This document shows positions 43,467 to 53,647 of a stretch of 60,361 bases of DNA, piece after piece. Source of the stretch: Crocinitomicaceae bacterium (GTDB lineage Bacteria > Bacteroidota > Bacteroidia > Flavobacteriales_D > Crocinitomicaceae); assembly GCA_025210175.1 (NCBI GenBank), contig JAOASF010000036.1, positions 1 through 60,361 on the forward strand, read 5' to 3'. A program made the position numbers and the translations under genes. The notes under the pieces are model-generated. The model was not told the DNA's origin, did no database searches, and saw only the letters and a program-made list of their open reading frames with translations. Position 1 is the stretch's first letter, and every line of letters starts with the position of its first letter.

Positions 43467-45062
43467 TTAAAAGGCACCTACAATTTGTGCGGCTAGTTTC
43501 ACTTCTATTTCGTAGTCATCGTAGAATTTCACTTCGGTACCTTGTTGACCGTTGGTCGTTTGACAGCTTGTTTCTACTATGATGTATCGCGTATCGCTCA
43601 ATCTATCTGCATCGGCTTCTGACAAAACGATATCCGAAATTTTCTTGACGCTGGTGGTTACTCTACCATTGGAGTTAACAGGGGCTCCTTCAATGAGGTT
43701 TCCGTCTGTATTCAATTCTCCAAGGATGGTGTAGTTTTCATCCGCCAAATACAGTTTTGCTCCTAGCTCAACTGGGAAGCCATTGTTGATAACCAATCGA
43801 AACATGGCCTCTGAAATTTCATTTGGCAACTCCAAACTAAAGGGAATGGTGTCTTGAATCACAAAGCCTGTAGCATAACCTTCAAGAGGCAAATCCACAT
43901 TCGCTTCGAGGTACAACTCGCTGTCATTGACTACGAAATTGGTCGCTGCACCTGCTGGATTGATTCCTCCGCCAAAATCGATCACCAACTTTTTAGGGGC
44001 GGGTGAAATGATCGTTCCTAAGTTTTGGGTATTCGTTTCATCGAGTGTTAATCCACTTATTGCAGTTGCACCTGGTGATGCGGCAGGGGCCACGTTGAAA
44101 CTCATGGCTGAGGAAATAAGGGAGTATTCAGTTCCAGAATTTTCCACTGTTTTGATTTCATTTAACGCAACTTGAAGTGGAATACCAAAGGAGTTGTACA
44201 CTTCAAAATTGATCGTTGGATTGGTAAATTCCACGGTTCCTTCTAAGAAATTATTGAAAACATTCAAGTCGATTGTATCTTGATAATTGTCGATGGCCTG
44301 TTGTCCAAAATCCGCTGTAATCACCTCAAAAGACAATTGATTCATCCCCAATTCAAAATCAACACTTTCGGTACCCGTAATCGGATCGCCGGTTCCAGTA
44401 ACTGTAATGCTTCCAGTAATTTGAAATTGATTGAACCCTTGCGGACCATTATCTAAGTCAAAAATCGCATTGGTCAAATCCACCGAATCTGAATCGCTTT
44501 GAGTTTGACCAGGCTGTGGATTATTGAGCTCCAAACTCACCGAAGCGGGGACTCCTCCTATGGTTATGTCTGGAAAGTCTAGATCGAAACGCACTTCGTG
44601 TTGTAAATCGGTAGAAACCGACACAACAAGTTTACCGTCTTCAAAGGTGATGGAGTACAGCTTTTCCCCATTCTGACTGGTAAAATCGAAGGTTTCATCG
44701 ACAAGTACGGTAGTTGAACCAAAAAATCCTGGTGATGGACCAATACCGTACTCCAAAGCTGTTTTGTTGTACGCCACATCTTGGTTTTCCAATTGAACCA
44801 AGTCTGCTACATTCAAAATTTCAAGCTCGGTAGCATAAACCAACTTCAGTGCTCCTTGTCCATCAATCGTGATCAAATTGGAGCTGTCCTTCGCTGCCAA
44901 TACATCTACTACATTGAACCGCGCTGTTCCAATAGGTACCGCAAGTTCTGGATTTAAGGATCCGAAATCAATTTTCGAGAAGTCTGTTCGTTTACAAGCA
45001 GTGAGCACCAGCGCAAAAGTCACAAGTGCAGCGAGAAAGTGAGTACTGAATTTTCCTTTCAT
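43467..45062 (-). CDS. Large predicted lipoprotein of unknown function
   Basis: 531 residues with a lipoprotein signal (LVLTAC, Cys about residue 23). The body is beta-rich with repeated immunoglobulin-like stretches (for example VRFDLDFPDITIGGVPASVSLE, VEFTNPTINFEVYNSFGIPLQV), ending YDDYEIEVKLAAQIVG. I recognise no named domain. It is the first gene of a pair with the DUF5723 barrel, separated by 5 nt, which suggests a lipoprotein plus barrel complex (inference). Confidence 0.78.
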   Translation of the reverse strand: MKGKFSTHFLAALVTFALVLTACKRTDFSKIDFGSLNPELAVPIGTARFNVVDVLAAKDSSNLITIDGQGALKLVYATELEILNVADLVQLENQDVAYNKTALEYGIGPSPGFFGSTTVLVDETFDFTSQNGEKLYSITFEDGKLVVSVSTDLQHEVRFDLDFPDITIGGVPASVSLELNNPQPGQTQSDSDSVDLTNAIFDLDNGPQGFNQFQITGSITVTGTGDPITGTESVDFELGMNQLSFEVITADFGQQAIDNYQDTIDLNVFNNFLEGTVEFTNPTINFEVYNSFGIPLQVALNEIKTVENSGTEYSLISSAMSFNVAPAASPGATAISGLTLDETNTQNLGTIISPAPKKLVIDFGGGINPAGAATNFVVNDSELYLEANVDLPLEGYATGFVIQDTIPFSLELPNEISEAMFRLVINNGFPVELGAKLYLADENYTILGELNTDGNLIEGAPVNSNGRVTTSVKKISDIVLSEADADRLSDTRYIIVETSCQTTNGQQGTEVKFYDDYEIEVKLAAQIVGAF

Positions 45063-45135
45063 GTTAATAGTTTATACCCTCAGAGAGCTTTGAGCTTTAA
45101 AGGTAATAGGAAATAACGTTTTAGGAAAGTAGAAA

Positions 45136-47940
45136 CTAACCGATGTTCATCTCAATATCCAGGTAATGCGCTGTATGTGAGGTATTCTTGTATTTTTTAA
45201 TCAAAACTTCCGGTGTTCCTTGAGCGATTATTTCTCCTCCACCCTTTCCACCTTCGGGGCCAACATCAATGACATGATCGGCAACTTTAACGATATCCAG
45301 ATTGTGCTCAATGACCAAAACGGTGTTTCCTTCGTCTACCAAACGTTGCAGTACATTTAATAAAACGCGGATGTCATCGAAGTGCAAGCCTGTGGAGGGC
45401 TCATCCAAAATATAGATGGTGTTTCCCGTAGATCGCTTTGAGAGTTCGGCAGCCAATTTCACTCGTTGAGCCTCTCCTCCTGATACGGTTGTAGAAGATT
45501 GTCCCAACTTGATATAGCCCAAACCTACCGACTCTAGGGTACTCAGAATGCGGTGGATTTTCGGAATTTTCTCAAAAAACTTCGTCGCTTCCTCGATGTT
45601 CATTTCCAGAACGTCTGATATGCTCTTTCCTTTGTAGCGAACTTCGAGCGTTTCTGCATTGTATCGCTTTCCATTACAGGTTTCACATTCCACATATACG
45701 TCCGGCAAGAAATTCATTTCCACCACTTTCAGTCCTCCTCCTGAACAGGTTTCACAACGACCACCTTTAACGTTAAACGAAAAGCGCCCAGCTTTATAGC
45801 CTCGAATTTGTGATTCAGGCAATCCAGCGAAAAGAGAGCGAATTTCATCGAATAATTTGGTGTAGGTTGCGGGGTTGGATCTCGGCGTTCTACCGATTGG
45901 TGATTGATCTATTTCAATAACCTTATCGAGGTGTTCAATCCCCTTTATTTTCTTATACGGCAAAGGTTTTCTCACCCCGTTGTATATTTCGGCCAACAGA
46001 AGTGGATAAAGGGTTTGGTTGATCAAAGAAGATTTTCCTGAGCCTGAAACCCCTGTAACGCAGGTGAAAGTTCCTAGTGGTATATGGAGGTCTACATTCT
46101 TGAGGTTGTGTCCGCTTGCACCTAAAAGAGATAGGGTAAGGCCATTGCCTTTTCTTCTCTTTTTGGGAATCTCAATTTTGACTTCACCTCTCAGATATTG
46201 CGTTGTTGTTGAATTTTTGGAAACCAACTCCTTATAGGGTGCCGCGTTGACAATTTGCCCACCGTGAACCCCTGCTCCAGGGCCTATATCCACAATAAAG
46301 TCGGCTACTTCCATCATTTCTCGATCGTGTTCCACAACAATAACTGAATTGCCGGTGTCGCGCAAACGTTTTAGAGAATTAATCAATCGGGTATTATCTC
46401 TTTGATGCAAACCAATACTGGGCTCGTCTAAAACATAGAGTACATTCATCAGCTCGGAACCGATTTGATTAGCCAAACGAATTCGCTGGGCCTCCCCTCC
46501 CGACAAGGTTTTGGCCGATCGATTCAAGGTGAGATAATTGAGCCCCACTTCAAGTATAAATCCAAGCCTACTATTGATTTCTTTCAGTATTTCAGTACCA
46601 ATGGTAGCTTGGGCCTCCGTTAAAACTTTTGGTAGTTCCTTAAAAAAATCGGCCAATTCGGTCAGGTCCATATTGGCCAATTCCCCGATGTGCTTTTCTT
46701 GAAGTTTGAAATGAAGCGCCTCTTTTTTGAGTCGAGCTCCTTCACACGAGGGACATGTTTTTTTATTCATGAAGTTCAACGCCCAACGCTGCACACCAGC
46801 CGAACTCTCCTCGGAATGTCTGGATAGAAAATTCACCAACCCTTCGAAGGTGTAAAACTGTTGGCGCTTGCTACGTTCCACTCCGTCGTTTCCATAGAGC
46901 AAGGTATTTACCACCTCCTCCGGAAGGTCTTCAATCGGGTCGTTTAATGAAAACCCTTCGCTGTCTAAAAAATTCTCCACCTTGTCAAACAGCCACGATC
47001 TCTTATACGGTCCCAAAGGTTCCAAACCTCCTTTTTTGATCGACAATTTCGGATTGGGAATAATCTTGTCGAGATCGGCTTCTATCACTTCTCCCAAGCC
47101 GCTGCATTTGGGGCAGGCACCGTAAGGCGAGTTAAATGAAAACAAGTTGGGTTCCGGTTCGGGATATGAAATGCCGGTTGAGGGACACATCAAACTACGA
47201 GAAAAATGACGCACCTCTCCGGTTTCAAAGTCCATTACCATCATGGCCTTGGCGCCGTGCTTCATGGTGGTAACCACCGAATCATAAATTCGCTTTCTAT
47301 CCGCAGCATCAATCAGGAGTCGGTCTACGACCAACTCGATGTCGTGTATCTTGTATCGATCCAACTTCATTCCTTTGGTGATTTCCACCAATTCCCCATC
47401 TATACGAACCTTGGTGAACCCCATTTTGAGAATTTGCTCAAAAAGTTCGCGGTAATGCCCCTTTCTTCCCTTGATGAGTGGCGCTAAAAAAATGACCTTG
47501 TTTCCTTGGTATTTTTCTACAATCAGGTCAACGATTTGGTCATCCGAATACTTGACCATTTTCTCCCCAGTTTCATAAGAATAAGCTTCGCCAATGCGAG
47601 CGTACAGCAAACGGAGGAAATCATAAATTTCTGTAATGGTCCCCACGGTTGATCGCGGACTTCTAGAAATGGTCTTTTGCTCGATGGCGATTACTGGGCT
47701 CAAGCCGTCAATTTTATCTACATCCGGTCTTTCGAGGCCACCCAAAAACTGTCGCGCATAACTGGAAAAAGTCTCGATATAGCGGCGTTGACCTTCTGCG
47801 TAAATGGTATCAAAAGCCAGGGATGATTTACCACTCCCGCTCAAGCCGGTGAATACAACCAATTTATTACGTGGAATTTCCAAATCCACATTCTTTAAGT
47901 TGTGCTCACGAGCACCCAATACCTTGATTGTTTCTTCCAT
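45136..47940 (-). CDS. uvrA: Excinuclease ABC subunit A
   Basis: 934 residues from the ATG at 47940; upstream in-frame sequence belongs to the overlapping transglycosylase gene. Two ABC ATPase halves: Walker A GLSGSGKSS at residues 32-40 and GVSGSGKSS in the second half, each with an LSGGEAQR/VSGGEAQR signature. Zinc modules are CPKCSGLGEV with CPSCEGARL, and CETCSGGG with CETCNGKRY. UvrA finds bulky DNA lesions with UvrB for nucleotide excision repair. Its ATG overlaps the preceding stop (TAATG), coupling it to the transglycosylase gene. Confidence 0.97.
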   Translation of the reverse strand: MEETIKVLGAREHNLKNVDLEIPRNKLVVFTGLSGSGKSSLAFDTIYAEGQRRYIETFSSYARQFLGGLERPDVDKIDGLSPVIAIEQKTISRSPRSTVGTITEIYDFLRLLYARIGEAYSYETGEKMVKYSDDQIVDLIVEKYQGNKVIFLAPLIKGRKGHYRELFEQILKMGFTKVRIDGELVEITKGMKLDRYKIHDIELVVDRLLIDAADRKRIYDSVVTTMKHGAKAMMVMDFETGEVRHFSRSLMCPSTGISYPEPEPNLFSFNSPYGACPKCSGLGEVIEADLDKIIPNPKLSIKKGGLEPLGPYKRSWLFDKVENFLDSEGFSLNDPIEDLPEEVVNTLLYGNDGVERSKRQQFYTFEGLVNFLSRHSEESSAGVQRWALNFMNKKTCPSCEGARLKKEALHFKLQEKHIGELANMDLTELADFFKELPKVLTEAQATIGTEILKEINSRLGFILEVGLNYLTLNRSAKTLSGGEAQRIRLANQIGSELMNVLYVLDEPSIGLHQRDNTRLINSLKRLRDTGNSVIVVEHDREMMEVADFIVDIGPGAGVHGGQIVNAAPYKELVSKNSTTTQYLRGEVKIEIPKKRRKGNGLTLSLLGASGHNLKNVDLHIPLGTFTCVTGVSGSGKSSLINQTLYPLLLAEIYNGVRKPLPYKKIKGIEHLDKVIEIDQSPIGRTPRSNPATYTKLFDEIRSLFAGLPESQIRGYKAGRFSFNVKGGRCETCSGGGLKVVEMNFLPDVYVECETCNGKRYNAETLEVRYKGKSISDVLEMNIEEATKFFEKIPKIHRILSTLESVGLGYIKLGQSSTTVSGGEAQRVKLAAELSKRSTGNTIYILDEPSTGLHFDDIRVLLNVLQRLVDEGNTVLVIEHNLDIVKVADHVIDVGPEGGKGGGEIIAQGTPEVLIKKYKNTSHTAHYLDIEMNIG

Positions 47941-48866
47941 TACAAATTCACTTTGAGTTGTTGGCCATTTGCAGGTAATTGAAGGTCGTAGCCTTTTTCC
48001 CTCTTGGTCAGTTTTTTTCCCTTGATCCATGGATTGAGCAGCATGACAATTTTGTAATTGAATCCTGCTTCTATGGACCACGTATAAATATCTTCGATGT
48101 CTTGTTGGTGAACGGTTTTCACTTGATAAGGCGGATAAAGTTCCATTTTACTCGGGTCGAAACCGTAGTCCAAGGCGTTTTCAAAAATCAACTTCATGGC
48201 CATGATCCTGAAAACATAACGCGAGGTTTCCGAATTGAGTTTGCTATCAAAAAAATTCTCCACCTCTTGCTTTTCGAGGTCGCCTTCGAGTCCAGCCATT
48301 CCGCGGTTGTAACTAGCCGCCGCCAATATCCATGTACCGAGTAGTTCCTTTGCTTCGCGGAGATAACTGGCAGCTCCTTTTGTACTCAACTCCAGATTTC
48401 TTCGCTCATCCACCTCCTTGTTGATTTCCATCCCATATTCCTTACCCGTTTTTTCCATGAATTGCCAAAATCCCTGAGCCCCTTTTGAACTGGTAGCTTG
48501 TGCCAATCCGGATTCAACCAAAGCCAAGTACTTGAAATCATCTGGCACCTTTTCTGCCTGGAGCAAGCCTTCTATTTCGGGAAAAAAGCGATGCGCTCGT
48601 TTGAAGTAAAGGAAAATTTGACTGTGGTAAAAAACAATGCTGTGTAGTTCTCTATCGAGTCTTTCGCGGGTGTCTAAATCAGTTAAATCGATTTTTTCTC
48701 CAAAAAGCTCCATCTGTTCCGGTAAGGGAGGTAGATGAAAGTGCATTAAATCTACTTGCTCGCGAATTAATTTGACCTGTTCACCCTTCTGTTCCTGGCA
48801 AGACAATAGCGACAAAACCAAACAGAAAAGTGGGACGAACGAACGGAAAAGAAAGGGACTATGCAT
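47940..48866 (-). CDS. Lipoprotein lytic murein transglycosylase (MltD-like)
   Basis: 308 residues with a lipoprotein signal (SLLSC). The SLT catalytic domain is visible from LVESGLAQATSSKGAQGFWQF (catalytic Glu in ESGL) through ASYNRGMAG. No LysM domain follows. It cleaves peptidoglycan glycan strands at the outer-membrane face. It lies 26 nt after the WecA-like gene, so it could belong to the exopolysaccharide operon. Its stop overlaps the uvrA start. Confidence 0.88.
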   Translation of the reverse strand: MHSPFLFRSFVPLFCLVLSLLSCQEQKGEQVKLIREQVDLMHFHLPPLPEQMELFGEKIDLTDLDTRERLDRELHSIVFYHSQIFLYFKRAHRFFPEIEGLLQAEKVPDDFKYLALVESGLAQATSSKGAQGFWQFMEKTGKEYGMEINKEVDERRNLELSTKGAASYLREAKELLGTWILAAASYNRGMAGLEGDLEKQEVENFFDSKLNSETSRYVFRIMAMKLIFENALDYGFDPSKMELYPPYQVKTVHQQDIEDIYTWSIEAGFNYKIVMLLNPWIKGKKLTKREKGYDLQLPANGQQLKVNL

Positions 48867-48892
48867 GTCCTCAAAAGTACCAAATTGCGACC

Positions 48893-49957
48893 TTACTCAG
48901 CGGGATTTTTGAAGCGAATTGTGTTGCGATAGAGATAATAAAAAATGAAGACAAACCATCCAACGCCCAAAACATATCCCACATAAGTCATTTGACCAAA
49001 GGACCAAAAACTAAGCAAGACAAAACCTATGGAAATCAAACCTATGCTTAAAAATACTCGCCAAACCTGACGGTCGTTTAACCCCGAGTAAACCAAGTGA
49101 TGCGTTGTATGATCTTTCCCGCCGACCATGGGTGACTTCCCTTTTTTAAGTCGATTGATAACAACGGTAATACTATCCACAGCTGCAGGGGTTAACGCAA
49201 CAAAAGCGAGCAAAAGTCCTTTCCAATTCAAGTATCCCTCCATTAAACCCTCGGGAAACAAGAACTTTCCGGTAAAAAAGGCAATGGTTATCCCTAAAAA
49301 TTGACTTCCTCCATCTCCCATAAACATTTTGGAAGGATGCAAATTGTAGAATAAAAAACCTATTAAAGTACCGATGGATGAAAACATCAGTACAGTCCAT
49401 ATGTTCACTTGCCAGCCATATAAGAGAATAAACACGACCAAACAAGCAGCCAAAACGCAGCATGAAACGGTTGCTGTGATGCCATCCATATTGTCAAGCA
49501 TGTTCAACGAATTCATCAAGGTTACCACCCAAACAACCGTAAACACCATGTTTACTCCTTCCCATTCAGATAGGTGGATACTATTGCCTGAAAAGGCTAA
49601 AATAACGCCACAAAGAATCTGGATTGCCAACTTGAAAAAAGGTTTTGTATTGTATGCGTCGTCTGCCAACCCCATGGCAAAAGCCAAAGAAGTGGCCACA
49701 AAAAGCCCTAGATATTCCTTCTGGTGTTCTTCAACAATATCAATAAAGGCCAGGGCTACAATAAGTCCTGTGAACAAAAAAACGAAATACATGGAAATAC
49801 CTCCCAATGAGGGCTTAGATTCATTACTCCAACGGATGGAAACATCGTTGGTATTTCTGATCCCCAAAGTTTTGGCAAAGTTAAGCACCAGCCAGTTGGC
49901 CAAAGTAGACAGTACTATGCTTCCCAACAAAACGATTAATACAGCAATAATGGTCAT
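48893..49957 (-). CDS. WecA/MraY-like undecaprenyl-phosphate glycosyl-1-phosphate transferase
   Basis: 354 residues with about ten membrane helices. Motifs of the MraY/WecA family are GLADDAYNT (DD), LDNMDGITAT, NLHPSKMFMGDGGSQFLG and KDHTTHHLV (the His-containing loop of WecA). It links a sugar phosphate, probably GlcNAc-1-phosphate, to undecaprenyl phosphate, the first step of O-antigen or exopolysaccharide assembly. It lies 2 nt downstream of rfbC in the export operon. Confidence 0.9.
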   Translation of the reverse strand: MTIIAVLIVLLGSIVLSTLANWLVLNFAKTLGIRNTNDVSIRWSNESKPSLGGISMYFVFLFTGLIVALAFIDIVEEHQKEYLGLFVATSLAFAMGLADDAYNTKPFFKLAIQILCGVILAFSGNSIHLSEWEGVNMVFTVVWVVTLMNSLNMLDNMDGITATVSCCVLAACLVVFILLYGWQVNIWTVLMFSSIGTLIGFLFYNLHPSKMFMGDGGSQFLGITIAFFTGKFLFPEGLMEGYLNWKGLLLAFVALTPAAVDSITVVINRLKKGKSPMVGGKDHTTHHLVYSGLNDRQVWRVFLSIGLISIGFVLLSFWSFGQMTYVGYVLGVGWFVFIFYYLYRNTIRFKNPAE

Positions 49958-49959
49958 AA

Positions 49960-50508
49960 CTAAACAAATGGAGTATTGAAGGTACGAAAGTTTTGACCTA
50001 TTTCATCTTTGGCCGAAATAATTGGCTTTTCTACACCCCACTCAATTCCCAACTCCTCATCATTCCACAGGATACACCCCTCACTACTTGGATTGTAATA
50101 GGCATTGCATTTGTAACTGAAGATGGTATGATCTTCGAGTGTGGCAAAACCATGTGCAAAACCTTCTGGAATGTACATTTGTTTTTTGTTCTCCTCGGTG
50201 AGCAAAAGGCTAAAATGTTGCCCATAAGTCGGCGAATTTTTACGGATATCTACCACTACATCGAGAACTGCCCCTTTGATCACACGGACCAATTTTGCTT
50301 GTGCAAATGGAGGAACTTGAAAATGCAAACCTCTCACCACGCCTTTCATGGAAAGCGACTCGTTGTCCTGAATAAAATTCTTGCTCAAGGATAATTGCGA
50401 TTCGTATCGCTGTTGATTGAAAGACTCCAAAAAATACCCTCTGGAATCTGCGAAAACTTTGGGTTCAATGATATACACTCCCTCGAGGTCACAGGTAGAA
50501 ATTGTCAT
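49960..50508 (-). CDS. rfbC: dTDP-4-dehydrorhamnose 3,5-epimerase
   Basis: 182 residues, cupin fold. GVYIIEPKVFADSRGYFLESF at the start, the catalytic His in RGLHFQVPP, and FAHGFATLED with a conserved Tyr region (YKCNAYYNPSSEG) match RfbC/RmlC. It makes dTDP-4-dehydro-L-rhamnose. The partner genes rfbA, rfbB and rfbD are not in the window, so the cluster is incomplete here. It overlaps wzc by 4 nt. Confidence 0.93.
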   Translation of the reverse strand: MTISTCDLEGVYIIEPKVFADSRGYFLESFNQQRYESQLSLSKNFIQDNESLSMKGVVRGLHFQVPPFAQAKLVRVIKGAVLDVVVDIRKNSPTYGQHFSLLLTEENKKQMYIPEGFAHGFATLEDHTIFSYKCNAYYNPSSEGCILWNDEELGIEWGVEKPIISAKDEIGQNFRTFNTPFV

Positions 50509-52874
50509 GATTTAAAAATACGTCTTAGTATGGATTTCTTCTTCTTTTTCTCGTCGAAATAACTGTAATTGCTTCCGTAATAATAGCCGTAACCGTAGCC
50601 ATAGCTCTTTTTGGAGCCGACTACTCCATTCAATATTACGTTCAAGTGCTTCACTTTTTGAACTTCTATTAGTTCCTCTACTCGATCGGCAAAATTGCGC
50701 TTGGAGAAATTGGATCGGAATATATAAACCGGAATATCGGCACTGGCCAAAATTTGAACACCATCCGATACCACTCCCACTGGAGGGTTATCGAACATAA
50801 TGATTTCGTAATTCTTCTTCAACTCTTCAATGATGGCCTGCAAGGCTTCGCTCAAGATTAATTCAGAAGGATTGGGTGGGATGGTACCCGCAGATATGAA
50901 ATCGAGGTTTTCTACAGGCGACTTCTGAACACAGTCTTGCCACTTTTCATGCCCCGTTATTATGTTGCTCAATCCAACTTTATTGGAAACCCCCATGGCC
51001 AAGTGCACCTTGGGTTTTCGCAAGTCTAAGTCAAGAATGATGGTTTTCTTACCCGACATAGCAATGATAGATGCCAAGTTAAGCGCCACGAAGGTCTTCC
51101 CTTCACCTGAGATGGAACTACTTACCGCTATGGTTTGGTAATCTTTGCTCACAAAACTGAGGTTGGTACGTATGGTTCGGAGCGACTCCGTGATGATGGA
51201 TTTCGGATTTTCATGAACCACAATTTGCGAATAGTCCATTACATCGTCGGCGCGCGGCACTGTGCCCAAATAAGAAACCGTTTCGGGCAACATTTTCTTC
51301 AAATCTTCGATGTAATTCACGTCATTGAATCGGACATAAAGAATGAAGAGAATCAGGAAGCTCAGCAACACACCAAAACCTCCCGCTGTTGAATAAATCC
51401 CTTTCGGGTTGGGCTCAATGGGAGTGCTGTATTCAACTGGACGATTGAGTACGCGATGAGCGACACTAAAGCCGGCATCGGAAATTCCATACATTACTCT
51501 CCTTTCGGTGAAAAGTGTAAAATACTTGTCATTCAAACTTTGGATTCCCTTTAGTCGACCATATTCCAACTTCATTTCGGGAATTTCATAAATATCGGTT
51601 TGCAACTCCGCTATTTTGGATTGAAGGGACTTTACATTGCTGAGAATTCTGTTTTCGATTGCCTTGGCACTTTTACGTATGCCGGCCATTTTGGTCAAGA
51701 TTTTTTGATTCAAAGCCTTGATCTCGGCATTTTCTTCCGTTACCGTATAGAGCAAATCTTCTTTTTTCTCCATCAGCGAATGCAACTCATTGATTCGTTC
51801 CGAAAGAGCAACCTCAAAGCTGCTACCGTACATTTCAGGAATCAAGCGATAGACTTCCAATCGAGTGGGTTCAGATTCCAATTTGTTGTTCAAACTGGAC
51901 AAAATGCGAAGCTCTTCTTGTGCCAAAAACAATTCCTCTTGAAAGCGATTGATCTTTGTGCTCACTGTTCCCTCAACGGCTTCAGGATCCATTGTATTCT
52001 TGGATCTTTGATACTGGATCAGGCTATCATTTGATAGCTGAAGTTCAATGGCCAAACTGTCCAATTGTCCATCGATGTATTTCAATATTTTATCTGAACC
52101 TTGTTTTTTCTCTTCCAAGTCAAATTCGAAGAAACTGCTAATAACGGCTTTGAGAATGTCGCGACAAAAGGTAGGATGAAAACCTTGGTAAACCAATTGA
52201 ATCGTTCCAGCAGAAGGGTCCATCGGAATAACCTCCAATCCACCTAGGAAGCGATTGGACATCGACCGAATGGAATTGAAGGTAAAATAGAATTCGTCTT
52301 TGTTTTCCGGATCCAGAACTTGATCGAGTTGGCTCACCTTTATGACAATGTCAAAATGCTCATTGACCAAGTGCTGATTCACCTTTCCTGAGATGGCGTA
52401 TGGTTTGCCGCGAAACTGGTATTGGATGTCCACCCCTTTTTCCGAAAATTCAACCCAAATTGGCACATCCACCAAACTAGAATCTTTCAACTCATACGGT
52501 TGTACATTGAAGAGACTGGACAAGTATTTTTCTTCCGTAAGGATGTTCCCCTTTTGAAACAAACTTACATTCATGTTCATTTTCCGCAATGCTGCCTCAA
52601 AAATCAATTGCGAGCGAAGGAGCTCTACCTCCGAATTGAGGGTGGGATCATTGTTTACGTTCTCAATCTGCAAAACGTCTTTCGCCTTATCGTCATTGTT
52701 AATTTGAATAACGGCCGAAGACTGGTAAACAGGTTGAAAATAGCGTAGGTAAAAAAAGGAAATGGCAAAACAGGCACTCAATAAGAGGATGGGTACCCAA
52801 AAATTTCTTTTGAGAACGGTTCTCAGAATAAAACCATCGTATTCTTTCGTTATGAAAAAGGAATCGTTACTCAT
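50505..52874 (-). CDS. wzc: Polysaccharide co-polymerase / tyrosine autokinase (Wzc-like)
   Basis: 789 residues. An N-terminal Wzz domain with a first helix near residue 30 is followed by a long coiled-coil stretch (about 250-420), the second helix (about 500-515), and a C-terminal BY-kinase domain: Walker A SISGEGKT, Walker A' TIILDLDLRKP, and Walker B IIMFDNPPVG. The tail is a tyrosine cluster (YGYGYGYYYGSNYSYFDE), the autophosphorylation target in this family, followed by lysines. It controls chain length and export of exopolysaccharide with Wza. It lies 2 nt downstream of wza. Confidence 0.95.
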   Translation of the reverse strand: MSNDSFFITKEYDGFILRTVLKRNFWVPILLLSACFAISFFYLRYFQPVYQSSAVIQINNDDKAKDVLQIENVNNDPTLNSEVELLRSQLIFEAALRKMNMNVSLFQKGNILTEEKYLSSLFNVQPYELKDSSLVDVPIWVEFSEKGVDIQYQFRGKPYAISGKVNQHLVNEHFDIVIKVSQLDQVLDPENKDEFYFTFNSIRSMSNRFLGGLEVIPMDPSAGTIQLVYQGFHPTFCRDILKAVISSFFEFDLEEKKQGSDKILKYIDGQLDSLAIELQLSNDSLIQYQRSKNTMDPEAVEGTVSTKINRFQEELFLAQEELRILSSLNNKLESEPTRLEVYRLIPEMYGSSFEVALSERINELHSLMEKKEDLLYTVTEENAEIKALNQKILTKMAGIRKSAKAIENRILSNVKSLQSKIAELQTDIYEIPEMKLEYGRLKGIQSLNDKYFTLFTERRVMYGISDAGFSVAHRVLNRPVEYSTPIEPNPKGIYSTAGGFGVLLSFLILFILYVRFNDVNYIEDLKKMLPETVSYLGTVPRADDVMDYSQIVVHENPKSIITESLRTIRTNLSFVSKDYQTIAVSSSISGEGKTFVALNLASIIAMSGKKTIILDLDLRKPKVHLAMGVSNKVGLSNIITGHEKWQDCVQKSPVENLDFISAGTIPPNPSELILSEALQAIIEELKKNYEIIMFDNPPVGVVSDGVQILASADIPVYIFRSNFSKRNFADRVEELIEVQKVKHLNVILNGVVGSKKSYGYGYGYYYGSNYSYFDEKKKKKSILRRIFKS

Positions 52875-52876
52875 GG

Positions 52877-53647
52877 TTAATTAAATAATGTCAACAGCGA
52901 TACCACAACCAGCGCCGAAGAAATTAAAGATAAAATAGGAGCCGTTTCTCGAAGCACAGCACTTGCCAATCTTGGTTTGGGCTCTACGTAAATGTAGTCA
53001 CTTGACTGCACCACCAAATCTGTGTACTGTAGGCCTTCGATGGTGCTTAGGTCCACCAAAAACACCTTTCTTGTACCTCCGACCTTTCGGATGATTTTGA
53101 TACGAGATGCTCTACCACTTTCGGGAATTCCACCGGCAAAGGCGAGAACCTCCATCAAAGTCGTATTGTCATTTTCCAAATTGATAACTTGTGCAGCCCC
53201 ATTCCCTCCTGGAAAAACGATGACGCGTTTGTTAGCTACAGTAACTTTCACAAAGGGGTCTTTGTAGTCTTTACTAAATTTTTGTGCCAATAAACTTTCC
53301 GCTTGAGGAACTGTTAATCCTGCCACTTTAACCTTTCCGATGATGGGCAAAATAACCGTACTATCGAGCAAAACGCTGAACTGAATTCCTCTTTGCATTT
53401 GATTCGACTGTCCACCTCCCGCTTGGGTCATTCCGTCCAATATCTTGGCTCCGTCATTCGTTGAAACCAAAAAAGTTAGTTTATCATCTATTCCAATTCG
53501 ATAGGGTTCATTGGGTTGGATGGGCAAAGAATCAATTGCTTCCAATTCGCCAATGGGCGTTTTGAGCATAACATTGCTGTTAATCCCACACGAAAATAAA
53601 AGGACAGGAAAAAAGAAAAGGACGAACCTACTAACTAACTTTTGCAT
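52877..53647 (-). CDS. wza: Polysaccharide export outer-membrane lipoprotein (Wza-like)
   Basis: 256 residues from the ATG at 53647, which gives a tidy lipoprotein signal ending LFSC. An ATG eight codons earlier (53671) is a possible alternative. A poly_export domain (about 50-140: YRIGIDDKLTFLVS, VPQAESLLAQKFSKD) and SLBB-like domain (about 145-215) precede a C-terminal membrane helix. It forms the outer-membrane export channel with Wzc. The start overlaps the glycosyltransferase gene by 17 nt. Confidence 0.92.
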   Translation of the reverse strand: MQKLVSRFVLFFFPVLLFSCGINSNVMLKTPIGELEAIDSLPIQPNEPYRIGIDDKLTFLVSTNDGAKILDGMTQAGGGQSNQMQRGIQFSVLLDSTVILPIIGKVKVAGLTVPQAESLLAQKFSKDYKDPFVKVTVANKRVIVFPGGNGAAQVINLENDNTTLMEVLAFAGGIPESGRASRIKIIRKVGGTRKVFLVDLSTIEGLQYTDLVVQSSDYIYVEPKPRLASAVLRETAPILSLISSALVVVSLLTLFN

